From: Desulfomicrobium orale DSM 12838 | GTDB lineage: Bacteria > Desulfobacterota > Desulfovibrionia > Desulfovibrionales > Desulfomicrobiaceae | Direction of reading: 5' to 3' | Length of the DNA stretch: 64,000 nucleotides | Assembly (NCBI RefSeq): GCF_001553625.1 | Contig: NZ_CP014230.1 | Location: 2,542,001-2,606,000, forward strand | Shown here: positions 20,748 through 29,007 of the stretch, one piece after another | How positions within the stretch are numbered: position 1 is the stretch's first letter | Layout of the letters: every line of letters begins with the position of its first letter | Translations under genes and position numbers: made by a program | The notes under the pieces: model-generated | Database searches by the model: none | What the model saw: the letters and a program-made list of their open reading frames with translations, nothing else | What the model was told of the DNA's origin: nothing

Positions 20748-21587
20748 GCTCAGTCCTCATTAATTGAGATAGAAAATGATGGAAGCCGCGAGGCATAGAG
20801 CTGAAAAGAAGGTATGTGCGCAGCGGGCATAACGCATGGCTATTCTGCGCCAGTCTTTGATCCTGCCAAACATGATCTCAATCTTATGCCGCTGTTTATA
20901 CAGATTTTTATCGTAAGAGATGGGCCTCTTTCGGTTCTTTCCGGGAGGGATGCAGGGCGTAATGCCTCTGGCGAGCAGGGCATCACCGAACCAGTCGGCG
21001 TCGTAACCACGGTCCGCCAGAAGCTCCCTGGCCTCAGGCAAAGCATCTATGGCGTCCATAAGCAGGGCGGCTCCTTTGTAGTCGCTCGCCTGGCCTTCTG
21101 TGAGCGCCATGGCCAGGGGCCTGCCGTGACCGTCGCAAAGGGCATGGAGTTTTGAGTTCAGACCGCCCTTTGTGCGTCCGATGCAGCGGGAAAGAGCCCT
21201 TTTTTGAGCAAACTGGCGGCGGTTCGATGCGCCTTGAGGTGGGTTGCATCGATCATCACCTGGCCATCCTGTCCCGCTGTTTTTGCCAATTCGGTAAAAA
21301 TATTGTTGAAGACGCCCATCCGGCTCCAGCGCAAAAAACGATGTACAGCGTTTTATACGGGCCATACTCGCGCGGCGCGTCTTTCCACTGCAGGCCATGT
21401 TTGATGACATAAATGATGCCGCTGATGACTTTCCGGCCATCGACCCGCGGAATACCATGTGAACGTGGAAAGAAGGGCTTGATACGTTCGAGCTGTTCGG
21501 CAGAAAGATAGAAAAGTTGGTTCATGGCGTCCTCCCTGAGCACAACTAACCAGCTTTCCTGATTTTTACAATTAATGAGGTCTGAGC
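20748..21587 (-). mobile_element. IS5-family element type 1, copy A (840 bp)
   Basis: Bounded by imperfect inverted repeats GCTCAGnCCTCATTAATTG (18 of 19 bases match). Flanked by CTAG on both sides (20744-20747 and 21588-21591), the CTAR-type target expected for IS5/IS427-group elements. The transposase on the minus strand is broken by a one-base deletion. Confidence 0.9.
20760..21525 (-). pseudogene. IS5-family transposase, copy A, frameshifted
   Basis: The first frame starts at the ATG at 21525 (MNQLFYLSAEQLERIK) and matches copies B and C up to KTLY. A single missing base near 21340 then moves it out of frame (IVFCAGAGW in place of NRFLRWSRM). The deletion also joins the middle part directly to the second frame, which runs to 20760 with GRTKGGLNSKLHALCDGHG, ADRGYDADWF and MFGRIKDWRRIAMRY intact. 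The A6G3 slippery run of the normal frameshift site is still present. The element is unlikely to transpose on its own. Confidence 0.85.
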
Positions 21588-21628
21588 CTAGGCTCAGGCC
21601 TCATTAATTGTAAAAGGGTCATGCCTAG
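21588..21628. repeat. Layered IS scar: IS5 end fragment + IS1595 end fragment between two IS5 copies
   Basis: After the CTAG that closes copy A comes a 24-base piece (21592-21615) identical to the left end of IS5 copy C in the opposite orientation to copies A and B. It is followed directly by GGGTCATGCCTAG (21616-21628), the 13-base terminal repeat of the IS1595 element at 46170. The last four bases, CTAG, are the target in which copy B sits. Confidence 0.8.
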
Positions 21629-22469
21629 GTTCAGTCCTCATTAATTGAGATAGAAAATGACGGAAGCCGCGAGGCACAGAGCTGAAAAGAAGGTATGCGC
21701 GCAGCGGTCATAACGCATGGCTATTCTGCGCCAGTCCTTGATCCTGCCAAACATGATCTCGATCTTGTGCCGCTGTTTATACAGATCTTTATCGTACGGG
21801 CAGGGTCTCTTCCGGCTCCTGCTGGGCGGGATGCAGGGCGTAATGCCTCTGGCGCACAGGGCGTCACGGAACCAGTCGGCGTCGTAACCACGGTCCGCCA
21901 GAAGCTCCCTGGCCTCAGGCAAAGCATCTATGGCGTCCACAAGCAGGGCGGCTCCTTTGTAGTCGCTCACCTGGCCTTCTGTGAGCGTCATGGCCAGAGG
22001 CCTGCCGTGGCCGTCGCAAAGGGCATGGAGTTTGGAGTTCAGACCGCCCTTTGTGCGTCCGATGCAGCGGGAAAGAGCCCCTTTTTGAGCAAACTGGCGG
22101 CGGTTCGATGCGCCTTGAGGTGGGTTGCATCGATCATCAATCGTCCATCTTTTCCCGCTGTTTTTGCCAATTCGGTAAAAATATTGTTGAAGACGCCCAT
22201 CCGGCTCCAACGCAAAAAACGATTGTACAGCGTCTTGTACGGGCCATACTCGCGCGGCGCGTCTTTCCACTGCAGGCCATGTTTGATGACATAAATGATG
22301 CCGCTTATGACTTTCCGGTCATCGACCCGCGGAATACCATGTGAACGTGGAAAGAAGGGCTTGATACGCTCCAGTTGTTCGGCAGAAAGGTAGAAAAGTT
22401 GGCTCATGGCGTCCTCCCTGAGCACAACTAACCAACTTTTCTGATTTTTACAATTAATGAGGCCTGAGC
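21629..22469 (-). mobile_element. IS5-family element type 1, copy B (841 bp)
   Basis: Same terminal repeats as copy A, with one substitution at the left tip (GTTCAG). Flanks are CTAG on the left and CTAA on the right; both fit the CTAR target but are not identical, so one side has probably been exchanged by recombination or deletion. The right end abuts the stop codon of the rhomboid gene. Confidence 0.9.
21641..22407 (-). CDS. IS5-family transposase, two overlapping frames (copy B)
   Basis: DDE transposase expected to be made by ribosomal frameshifting. Frame one runs from the ATG at 22407 (GGGAGGACGCC upstream) to 22039 and holds the first catalytic Asp in MIDATHLKAH. Frame two continues to 21641 with GRTKGGLNSKLHAL, DRGYDADW (second Asp) and the C-terminal region with the Glu (HKIEIMFGRIKDWRR). 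In copies A and C the overlap contains A6G3, a good slippery sequence. Copy B reads A5G4 at that point, which should weaken slipping, so this copy may make little full-length enzyme. Confidence 0.8.
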
Positions 22470-23141
22470 CTAAGGACGGGGCTCGTCCCGGAAAAAGCGC
22501 AGCAGAAGCATGCCCGCCACAAAACCGCCGATGTGCGCCCACCAGGCCACGCCCGCGCCGCCGCCATCAGACAGCCCGGAGAACACCTGGGTCACAAACC
22601 ACAGCAGAAGATAGAAAACCGCCGGGATTTCGAAGAAAAAGGGGATGATGAAGAGGGGCACCAGGGTCAGGACTCTGGCGTGCGGATAGAGAAAAAAATA
22701 CGCTCCCATGACTCCGGCGATGGCTCCGGACGCGCCCACCACGGGGACCGTGGATTCCGGGCTGGTCACCACATGCATCAGCAGGGCGCACAGACCGCAA
22801 AGGATGTAGAAAAGCAGAAACCGAAGCGGCCCCATGACGTCTTCCACATTGTCCCCGAAAATCCACAGGGTCCACATGTTGGCCACAAGGTGCATCCAGC
22901 CTCCGTGCAGGAACATGTAGGTGCCGAAAGACAGCAGGCCGCCATCCGGATAACCGCGCCACTCGGCCCATTCGGGATGGATGAAACGCGCCGGAACCAC
23001 TCCGTGCAGGTGGAAAAACAGGGCTTCCCCGGCCGGAGAAAGGCCAAGCGTGAACAGAAAAACGACAATGTTCAGGCCAACCAGGACCCAGACCATGACC
23101 GGCTTGCGCCGGGAAGGGATGTTATCGCGCAGGGGAAACAT
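22470..23141 (-). CDS. Rhomboid-family intramembrane serine protease
   Basis: Cleaves transmembrane substrates within the inner membrane. The 223-residue protein has about six hydrophobic helices. Family landmarks are FLHGGWMHLVANMWTLWIFG (His/Asn oxyanion region, near residues 78-96), the catalytic serine in GASGAIAGVMGAYF (Ser138), and the partner histidine in AHIGGFVAG (His203). The start at 23141 overlaps the end of the RluD-CoaE gene by 20 bases, marking it as the last gene of that operon. The TAG stop is the first three bases of the CTAA target flank of IS5 copy B, so the insertion sits exactly at the gene end without removing residues that I can identify. Confidence 0.93.
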   Translation of the reverse strand: MFPLRDNIPSRRKPVMVWVLVGLNIVVFLFTLGLSPAGEALFFHLHGVVPARFIHPEWAEWRGYPDGGLLSFGTYMFLHGGWMHLVANMWTLWIFGDNVEDVMGPLRFLLFYILCGLCALLMHVVTSPESTVPVVGASGAIAGVMGAYFFLYPHARVLTLVPLFIIPFFFEIPAVFYLLLWFVTQVFSGLSDGGGAGVAWWAHIGGFVAGMLLLRFFRDEPRP

Positions 23142-24723
23142 GGGTCAGCTCCGATTCATCCATTGTATCCGGATGTTCAAACAGGGCCGTCAGGCAGTCC
23201 ATCCGCCGCCTTGCCCGGCCGCGGGATATATCTTCCGCCGCGCGGAGCAGGCTTTTCGTCCGCCGCCGCAGGTCTTCGAGGGAGCCGGAGTTGTCCAGAA
23301 CGAGATGAGCCATGCGCAGTTTTTTCTCCTGCGGCCACTGCCAGGACTCCATCATCCCGATGCGCTCCGCGTCCCAGCCGCGCTCGTGCAGATGCGCGTG
23401 ACGGGCCTCGTCCGGGCGGAAGACCGCCGCCGTCAGGTCCACGGATTCCGCCAGCCCCGCCTCGCACAGGAGCGGGATCTCGGCCAGACGCAAATCCGGG
23501 CCGGGCGCGGCCATGAAAGCGGCCAGACTTTCCCGCACCAGAGGATGGACAAGCCGCTCCACCTCGCGCCGCAGGCTGTCCGAGGCGCACATGGCCGCCA
23601 GAAGCGCGGCCTTGTCCACTCCGCCGTCCGGGTCCAGAAACCCGCCGCCCAGATGGTGGGCGATGATCGCGCTGCCCGCCCCACCCGGCGCGTAGGAATC
23701 CGCCACGGCCCTGTCGGCGCAGAAAACCGGCACGCCCAGTTCTGCGGCGAACCGGCCCACAGCTGATTTGCCTCCGCCCGCCGCGCCGGTCAGACCCACG
23801 CACGTTCTGTCCCGGCAGAGGCGTTCCAGCACGGCCATGAAATCCGCCGGCGGCGGGACGAAAAAGGATAGTTTCTCCCGGCTTTCGGGATGCGCCAGAC
23901 GCAGCTGCCAGGCATGCAGCATCTGCCGGGGCGCGCGTCCGGCAACGGATTTTTCCGCATAGAGCCTGTCGCCCAGCAGCGGATGCCCGATATGGGCCAT
24001 GTGCACACGGATTTGATGCGTCCGGCCGGTGAGGATGCGCACCCGCACAAGGGACGCGCTCCGGTCTGTGGCGGTCCAGAGCCGCCGGAAACGGGTTTCG
24101 GCGGGCCGCCCCCCCGCGGTCACGGCCATGCGGGTCTTGATGACCGGATGACGGCCCACGGGCGCGGAAACGATGCCCCCCGGAGCGGGCACGCCCGCCA
24201 CCAGCGCCAGATATTCCTTGTACACGTCCCGGTCGCCGAACATGCGGGTCAGGGTCCGCCGCGAGGCGTCATGCAGCGCCAGAACGATCAGCCCGGACGT
24301 ATCCTTGTCCAGACGGTGCACAATGCCCGGCCGCTCGCCCCCCTGATCCAGCAGGGCGGGAAAACGATGGGCGGCCAGATGAACCAGCGTGGTTTCCCTG
24401 ACGGAAGGCGCGGGATGCACGGTCAGCCCGGCGGGTTTGTCGATGACGGCCAGACAGCCGTCAGCGTGCAGAACCGCGAGAGCCCCCTCGTCGGGCGTGA
24501 TCGTCCCTTCCGGCTCTTCGGCCGAAAGCTCCAGTGTCTGGCCGGGAACCAGCCGCGTGCCCGGCTTGACGCACACCCGGCCGTCGATGGCGGCCCGCCC
24601 CTGACGAATCCAGTCCTGAATGCGCGCCCTGGGCACGCCCTCTTCGTCCAGACAGCCCTGCCAGAAGACGTCCAGCCGCCGGCCGCCGTCGGAGAAGTCC
24701 GCTTTTTCCGTCCATTCCCGCAT
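23122..24723 (-). CDS. Fusion protein: RluD-type pseudouridine synthase + dephospho-CoA kinase (CoaE)
   Basis: A two-domain protein of 533 residues from this start. The N-terminal part has an S4-like RNA-binding segment, then the RluA/RluD catalytic motif GIVHRLDKDTSGLIV with the essential Asp and the RTHQIRVHMAHIGHPLLGD segment, so it should isomerise uridines in rRNA or tRNA. The C-terminal part is a P-loop kinase: GLTGAAGGGKSAVGRF (Walker A), then FCADRAVADSY and a Leu/Arg-rich lid, matching CoaE, which phosphorylates dephospho-CoA to CoA. The ATG at 24723 is preferred because homology begins there; ATGs at 24768 and 24843 are alternatives. It lies between nspC and the rhomboid gene. Confidence 0.88.
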   Translation of the reverse strand: MREWTEKADFSDGGRRLDVFWQGCLDEEGVPRARIQDWIRQGRAAIDGRVCVKPGTRLVPGQTLELSAEEPEGTITPDEGALAVLHADGCLAVIDKPAGLTVHPAPSVRETTLVHLAAHRFPALLDQGGERPGIVHRLDKDTSGLIVLALHDASRRTLTRMFGDRDVYKEYLALVAGVPAPGGIVSAPVGRHPVIKTRMAVTAGGRPAETRFRRLWTATDRSASLVRVRILTGRTHQIRVHMAHIGHPLLGDRLYAEKSVAGRAPRQMLHAWQLRLAHPESREKLSFFVPPPADFMAVLERLCRDRTCVGLTGAAGGGKSAVGRFAAELGVPVFCADRAVADSYAPGGAGSAIIAHHLGGGFLDPDGGVDKAALLAAMCASDSLRREVERLVHPLVRESLAAFMAAPGPDLRLAEIPLLCEAGLAESVDLTAAVFRPDEARHAHLHERGWDAERIGMMESWQWPQEKKLRMAHLVLDNSGSLEDLRRRTKSLLRAAEDISRGRARRRMDCLTALFEHPDTMDESELTHVSPAR

Positions 24724-24860
24724 GATGTATCCGCTGGCGGCGCGGCCTCCGGGGTGATCGGAGGGCATGATCCGCGCCGTGAATGTTTGAGGAAGCCGAT
24801 ATCCGGTCCGGCGGCCGGGCCGCCCGGAATTTTTCCGCGACATCCCGTCCGGGTCCCGGC

Positions 24861-26033
24861 TCAGGAAAGACGCGTCTTGAAATCCTCGTAGCCGAAGGAA
24901 CGCACGACGCCGAGGAAATCGGCCGCCGGGTCGAAAACGGCGATGTCCGGCAGCCGGATGCCGTTGAAGGTGTTGGTCTTGACCATGGAATAGTGAGCCA
25001 TGTCCGTGAAGACCAGCCGGTCCCCCACGGCCAGGGGCGCGTCGAAGGAATACTCTCCGGCCACGTCTCCGGCCAGGCAGGACAGACCGCCCAGACGGTA
25101 CGTGTGCGCTTTCTCGCCGGGCAGGCCGGAACCGAAGATGTGCGGGCGGTACGGCATCTCCAGAACGTCGGGCATGTGCGCGGGCACGGAGGTGTCCAGA
25201 ATGGCGAAAGGCATGTCCGCCTGGACGACATCCAGCACCGTGGTCACCAGATAGCCGGCGTCGAGGGCCACGGCCTCGCCCGGCTCCAGATAAACCTGCA
25301 CGCCGTGGCGCCGCATGAAGCCGCTGACCACGCCGCAGAGCAGGTCCACGTCATAATCGGGCCGGGTGATGTGGTGCCCGCCGCCGAAGTTCACATACTT
25401 CATGCCCCTGATGAACGGGCCGAAGTTCTTTTCCACGGCGGCCACGGTGCGCTCCAGGCAGTCGGCGTTCTGCTCGCACAGATTGTGCCAGTGCAGGCCG
25501 GAGATGCCGCAGAGCCGGTCCGGCAGGAAATCGCGCCGCCGGATGCCCAGCCGCGAACCCGGCGCGCACGGGTCGTAAATGGGCACGGCCCCTTCGGAAT
25601 GCTCGGGATTGATGCGCACGGCAAGCTGCATGGTCCGCCCGAGCCGGGCGCTCTCCGCCACCGCCAGATGCCGGAAGCGTTCAAGCTGACCAAGCGAGTT
25701 GAAGACCATGTGATCGGCCGTGGCGCACAGATCCCGCACGTCCTTTTCGGAATAGGCGGCCGCGAAGGCATGCACCTCCCGGCCGAACTCCTCACGGCCC
25801 AGCCGGGCCTCGTCGGGGGAGCTGGCGCACACGCCGTCAAGGGTCTCGCGCAGCACCGGAAAAAGACTCCACATGGCAAAGCCTTTCAGAGCCAGCAGGA
25901 TGCGGCAGCCGGTGCGCCGCTTCACATCCGCCAGAATGCCGAGATTGCGGCGGATGAGGCCCGCATCCACCACGAAGGCGGGCGTGGACCGCACCCGGGC
26001 CGCATCAAAACGGCAGGCGATACGCCCATCCAT
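24861..26033 (-). CDS. nspC: Carboxynorspermidine / carboxyspermidine decarboxylase
   Basis: PLP enzyme of the alanine-racemase-like fold that decarboxylates carboxyspermidine (or carboxynorspermidine) to the polyamine. The 390-residue protein has STPAFVVDAG at the N-terminus, the PLP lysine in LLALKGFAMW (about residue 47), SGLHWHNLCEQ near 180, KYVNFGGGHHITR near 215, and EPGEAVALDAG near 250. All are typical of NspC. A longer open frame exists, but the ATG at 26033 shares a base with the stop of the upstream dehydrogenase (TGATG) and homology starts there. The pair forms the alternative spermidine route that does not need decarboxylated S-adenosylmethionine. Confidence 0.93.
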   Translation of the reverse strand: MDGRIACRFDAARVRSTPAFVVDAGLIRRNLGILADVKRRTGCRILLALKGFAMWSLFPVLRETLDGVCASSPDEARLGREEFGREVHAFAAAYSEKDVRDLCATADHMVFNSLGQLERFRHLAVAESARLGRTMQLAVRINPEHSEGAVPIYDPCAPGSRLGIRRRDFLPDRLCGISGLHWHNLCEQNADCLERTVAAVEKNFGPFIRGMKYVNFGGGHHITRPDYDVDLLCGVVSGFMRRHGVQVYLEPGEAVALDAGYLVTTVLDVVQADMPFAILDTSVPAHMPDVLEMPYRPHIFGSGLPGEKAHTYRLGGLSCLAGDVAGEYSFDAPLAVGDRLVFTDMAHYSMVKTNTFNGIRLPDIAVFDPAADFLGVVRSFGYEDFKTRLS

Positions 26034-27223
26034 CACAAATCCCGCACAACCCAGGGCAGGCCGTGCCGGTTCAGCTGCTCCATGAACGGATCCGGATCGA
26101 GCTCTTCCATGTTGAAGACGCCCTCTCCACGCCATTTCCCGGTCAGCATCATCATGGCCCCGATCATGGCCGGAACACCCGTGGTGTAGGAAATGGCCTG
26201 GGAACCAACCTCGCGGTACGCCTCTTCGTGGCTGCATATGTTGTAGATGTATTTCCTGACCGGCCGCCCGTCCTTCACACCCTTCATGACGCAGCCGATG
26301 CAGGTCCGGCCTCTGGTCAGCGGCCCGAGGGAACCGGGCTCCGGCAGCACGGCCCGCAGAAACTGCAGGGGCACGATCTTCTGGCCGTTGTAATCCACGG
26401 GCTCGATGGCGGTCATGCCCACATTTTCCAGCACCTTCAGGTGATTCAGATAATTCTGGGAAAAGGTCATCCAGAAGCGCGCCCGCTTCAGACCGCGGAT
26501 GTTCCGCACCAGAGACTCCAGCTCCTCGTGGTACATGAGATAGCAGTCCCTGGGGCCGATACCTTCGGGAAAGTCGTAGCTCATGCGCCAGGAGAGCGGA
26601 TCCGTCTCCACCCATTCGCCGCGTTCCCAGTACCGGCCGCGCTGGGTGATCTCGCGGATGTTGATTTCCGGATTGAAATTGGTGGCAAAGGGCTGCCCGT
26701 GATCGCCCGCGTTGCAGTCGATGATGTCCAGCTCGTGAATCTCATCGAACAGATGCTTCTGGGCGTAGGCGCAGAAGACATTGGTCACGCCCGGATCAAA
26801 GCCCGAGCCCAGAAGGGCCATGAGGCCCTTTTCGCGGAAGCGGTCCTGATAGGCCCACTGCCACTTGTATTCGAATCTGGCCTCGTCCGGCGGTTCGTAG
26901 TTGGCCGTGTCCAGATAATCCACGCCCGTTTCCAGGCAGGTGTCCATGATGGTCAGATCCTGGTACGGCAGGGCCACGTTGATGACGATTTTGGGGCCAA
27001 ACCGGCGGATCAGGGCGGCGGTTTCAGCCGCATTGTCGGCATCGATGACGGCGGTTTCAATGGTCCGGCCGGTCTTTTCCCGCACCGACGCGGCAATGGT
27101 CTCGCATTTGGAGACGGTACGGCTGGCCAGAAGAATTTCCGAAAACACTTCCGGGACCATGGCGCACTTGTGGGCCACCACATGGCCGACGCCGCCCGCG
27201 CCGATAATCAGTACTTTGGACAT
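26033..27223 (-). CDS. Carboxynorspermidine/carboxyspermidine synthase (saccharopine-dehydrogenase family)
   Basis: NAD(P)H-dependent enzyme that condenses aspartate semialdehyde with putrescine or diaminopropane. The 396-residue protein has the Rossmann motif IIGAGGVGHVVAHKCA at residues 5-20, NVALPYQDLTIMDTC near 97, YLDTANYEPPDE, LLGSGFDPGVTNVFCAYA near 155, and NPEINIREITQRG near 200. The family assignment rests on these features and on tight coupling to nspC. The gene begins 46 bases downstream of the inserted IS5 copy C. It was probably once in line with speA, which lies 3.4 kb further upstream on the same strand. Confidence 0.92.
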   Translation of the reverse strand: MSKVLIIGAGGVGHVVAHKCAMVPEVFSEILLASRTVSKCETIAASVREKTGRTIETAVIDADNAAETAALIRRFGPKIVINVALPYQDLTIMDTCLETGVDYLDTANYEPPDEARFEYKWQWAYQDRFREKGLMALLGSGFDPGVTNVFCAYAQKHLFDEIHELDIIDCNAGDHGQPFATNFNPEINIREITQRGRYWERGEWVETDPLSWRMSYDFPEGIGPRDCYLMYHEELESLVRNIRGLKRARFWMTFSQNYLNHLKVLENVGMTAIEPVDYNGQKIVPLQFLRAVLPEPGSLGPLTRGRTCIGCVMKGVKDGRPVRKYIYNICSHEEAYREVGSQAISYTTGVPAMIGAMMMLTGKWRGEGVFNMEELDPDPFMEQLNRHGLPWVVRDL

Positions 27224-27330
27224 GCTGCCACCTCGCAGATATTCGTGAGCAAAAAATGAAGGCTCTAGGCTCAGGCCTCATTAATTGTAAAAATCAGGAA
27301 AGTTGGTTAGTTGTGCTCAGGGAGGACGCC

Positions 27331-28137
27331 ATGAGCCAACTTTTCTACCTTTCTGCCGAGCAACTGGAGCGTATCAAGCCTTTCTTTCCACTTTCACACG
27401 GTATTCCACGCGTCGATGACCTGAAAGTCATAAGCGGAATCATTTATGTCATCAAACATGGCCTGCAATGGAAAGATGCGCCGCGTGAGTATGGCCCGTA
27501 TAAAACGCTGTACAATCGTTTTTTGCGCTGGAGCCGGATGGGCGTCTTCAACAATATTTTTACCGAATTGGCAAAAACAGCGGGACAGGATGGCCAGGTG
27601 ATGAACGATGCAACCCACCTCAAGGCGCGATGGCCAGGTGATGAACGATGCAACCCACCTCAAGGCGCATCGAACCGCCGCCAGTTTGCTCAAAAAAGGG
27701 CTCTTTCCCGCTGCATCGGACGCACAAAGGGCGGTCTGAACTCCAAACTCCATGCCCTTTGCGACGGCCACGGCAGGCCCCTGGCCATGACGCTCACAGA
27801 AGGCCAGGTGAGCGACTACAAAGGAGCCGCCCTGCTTATGGACGCCATAGATGCTTTGCCTGAGGCCAAGGAGCTTCTGGCGGACCGTGGTTACGACGCC
27901 GACTGGTTCCGTGACGCCCTGTGCGCCAGAGGCATTACGCCCTGCATCCCGCCCAGAAGGAGCCGGAAGAGACCCTGCCCGTACGATAAAGATCTGTATA
28001 AACAGCGGCACAAGATCGAGATCATGTTTGGCAGGATCAAGGACTGGCGCAGAATTGTCATGCGTTATGACCGCTGCGCGCATACCTTCTTTTCAGCTCT
28101 GTGCCTCGCGGCTTCCGTCATTTTCTATCTCAATTAA
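27331..28137 (+). CDS. IS5-family transposase, single fused frame created by duplication (copy C)
   Basis: A continuous 268-residue frame where the sister copies have two overlapping frames. The N-terminal part (MSQLFYLSAEQLERIKPFF) and the first catalytic Asp (MNDATHLKA) are intact. A 40-bp tandem duplication then shifts reading by one, so the frame passes through KARWPGDERCNPPQGASNR into the second frame (CIGRTKGGLNSKLHAL, DRGYDADWF, IMFGRIKDWRRIVMRY). No frameshift is needed, but about 30 residues between the first Asp and the rest of the fold come from a non-native frame. Whether the enzyme is active is open. Ribosome site GGGAGGACGCC precedes the ATG. Confidence 0.85.
   Translation: MSQLFYLSAEQLERIKPFFPLSHGIPRVDDLKVISGIIYVIKHGLQWKDAPREYGPYKTLYNRFLRWSRMGVFNNIFTELAKTAGQDGQVMNDATHLKARWPGDERCNPPQGASNRRQFAQKRALSRCIGRTKGGLNSKLHALCDGHGRPLAMTLTEGQVSDYKGAALLMDAIDALPEAKELLADRGYDADWFRDALCARGITPCIPPRRSRKRPCPYDKDLYKQRHKIEIMFGRIKDWRRIVMRYDRCAHTFFSALCLAASVIFYLN
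27589..27668. repeat. Perfect 40-bp tandem duplication inside IS5 copy C
   Basis: Units 27589-27628 and 27629-27668 are identical (each starts GATGGCCAGG and ends CAAGGCGC). Copies A and B have only one unit. Because 40 leaves remainder 1 on division by 3, it changes the reading frame. Confidence 0.95.
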
Positions 28138-28153
28138 TGAGGCCTGAACCTAG

Positions 28154-28972
28154 GGTGTGTTTGCAAACTTTATAACCAGCGTGGTTTGGTGTAGCTTTTG
28201 GACATGTGTTATACCGATATTTCCGATGAAACCTGGCAACGGCTTGAGCCCGTTCTGCCGCTTGAGGGTTCGCCCAAAGGCGGCCGTCCGGCCAAAGATA
28301 AACGAACATTCATAAATGCAATCATCTGGCTGCTGCGCACCGGGGCTCCCTGGAGGGCCCTGCCGAAAGAGTATGGGTCATGGAATGCCGTGTATTCCCG
28401 CTTTCGGCGTTGGCAGATAAAAGGATCCTGGAAAGCAGTCTTTCTCGCTCTGGCGTCTGACCCCGATCTCGAAGCGGTAATGATTGACGGTACGTACATC
28501 CATGCCCACAAACATTCGGCTGGCGCAAAAGGGGGCAGCACAGACAAGCTCTGGGCCGCAGTCGCGGAGGTTTTACCTCCAAGCTGCATGCACAGGTAGA
28601 CGCGCTCGGCAATCCTGTATCGTTTTTCCTTACAGGAGGTGAATGCGCGGATATCAGTGTTGCACCACAATTACTTGAAGGGGTTCGTGATTGCACTGTC
28701 ATTGCCGATAAAGGGTATGACAGCGAGCCGTTAGTTCAACTTCTTGAAGCAAGAGGCTGTACCGTAGTTATTCCTCCACGCTCAAATCGTAAAACACCTC
28801 GTCGGTATGATCGGCATCTTTATAAGGAACGGCACCTTGTTGAATGCTTTTTCAGTAAAATCAAAGAGTACCGCAGAGTGGCAACACGTTATGAAAAGCT
28901 TGCCCAGACTTTTCTTTCTTTCGTTTACCTGGCAGCTTCAATGATTTGGATCAAATAGTTTGCAAACACACC
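28154..28972 (+). mobile_element. IS5-family element type 2, copy D (819 bp)
   Basis: Perfect 16-bp inverted repeats GGTGTGTTTGCAAACT, with CTAG at 28150-28153 and 28973-28976. It is a different element from copies A-C. The copy at 43761 has the same length once its own insertion is removed. Confidence 0.92.
28204..28958 (+). CDS. IS5-family transposase type 2, two frames joined by -1 frameshift
   Basis: Frame one (28204-28599) begins MCYTDISDETWQRLEPVLPL and holds the first catalytic Asp in MIDGTYIHAHKH. In the overlap at 28527-28535 the run AAAAGGGGG allows a -1 slip, after which frame two reads RGQHRQALGRSRGGFTSKLHA and continues to the stop at 28958 with VIADKGYDSEPL (second Asp) and HLVECFFSKIKEYRRVATRY (Glu). 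This is the usual IS427-group arrangement. No internal damage is visible, so this copy may be active. Confidence 0.85.
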
Positions 28973-28974
28973 CT

Positions 28975-28990
28975 AGTTTGTAAATATACC
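28975..28990 (+). mobile_element. 16-bp right-end remnant of a type 2-like IS5 element
   Basis: AGTTTGTAAATATACC followed by CTAA. Its reverse complement, GGTATATTTACAAACT, differs by one base from the left tip of the truncated element at 30112. It shows that a second such element once ended here, on the left side of the AT-rich acyltransferase island. Confidence 0.6.
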
Positions 28991-29007
28991 CTAAGTACTA
29001 TCTATTA

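Larger units (their letters stand above)
27269..28149 (+). mobile_element. IS5-family element type 1, copy C (881 bp)
   Basis: Same ends as copies A and B, in the opposite orientation, with CTAG on both sides (27265-27268, 28150-28153). It is exactly 40 bp longer than copy B because of an internal tandem duplication. The right CTAG is shared with the left flank of the next element. Confidence 0.9.

Noticed and set aside
27394-28083. Minus-strand 229-codon frame within IS5 copy C
   Set aside because: It is the complement of the transposase; the equivalent frame appears in every copy because the sequence is the same.
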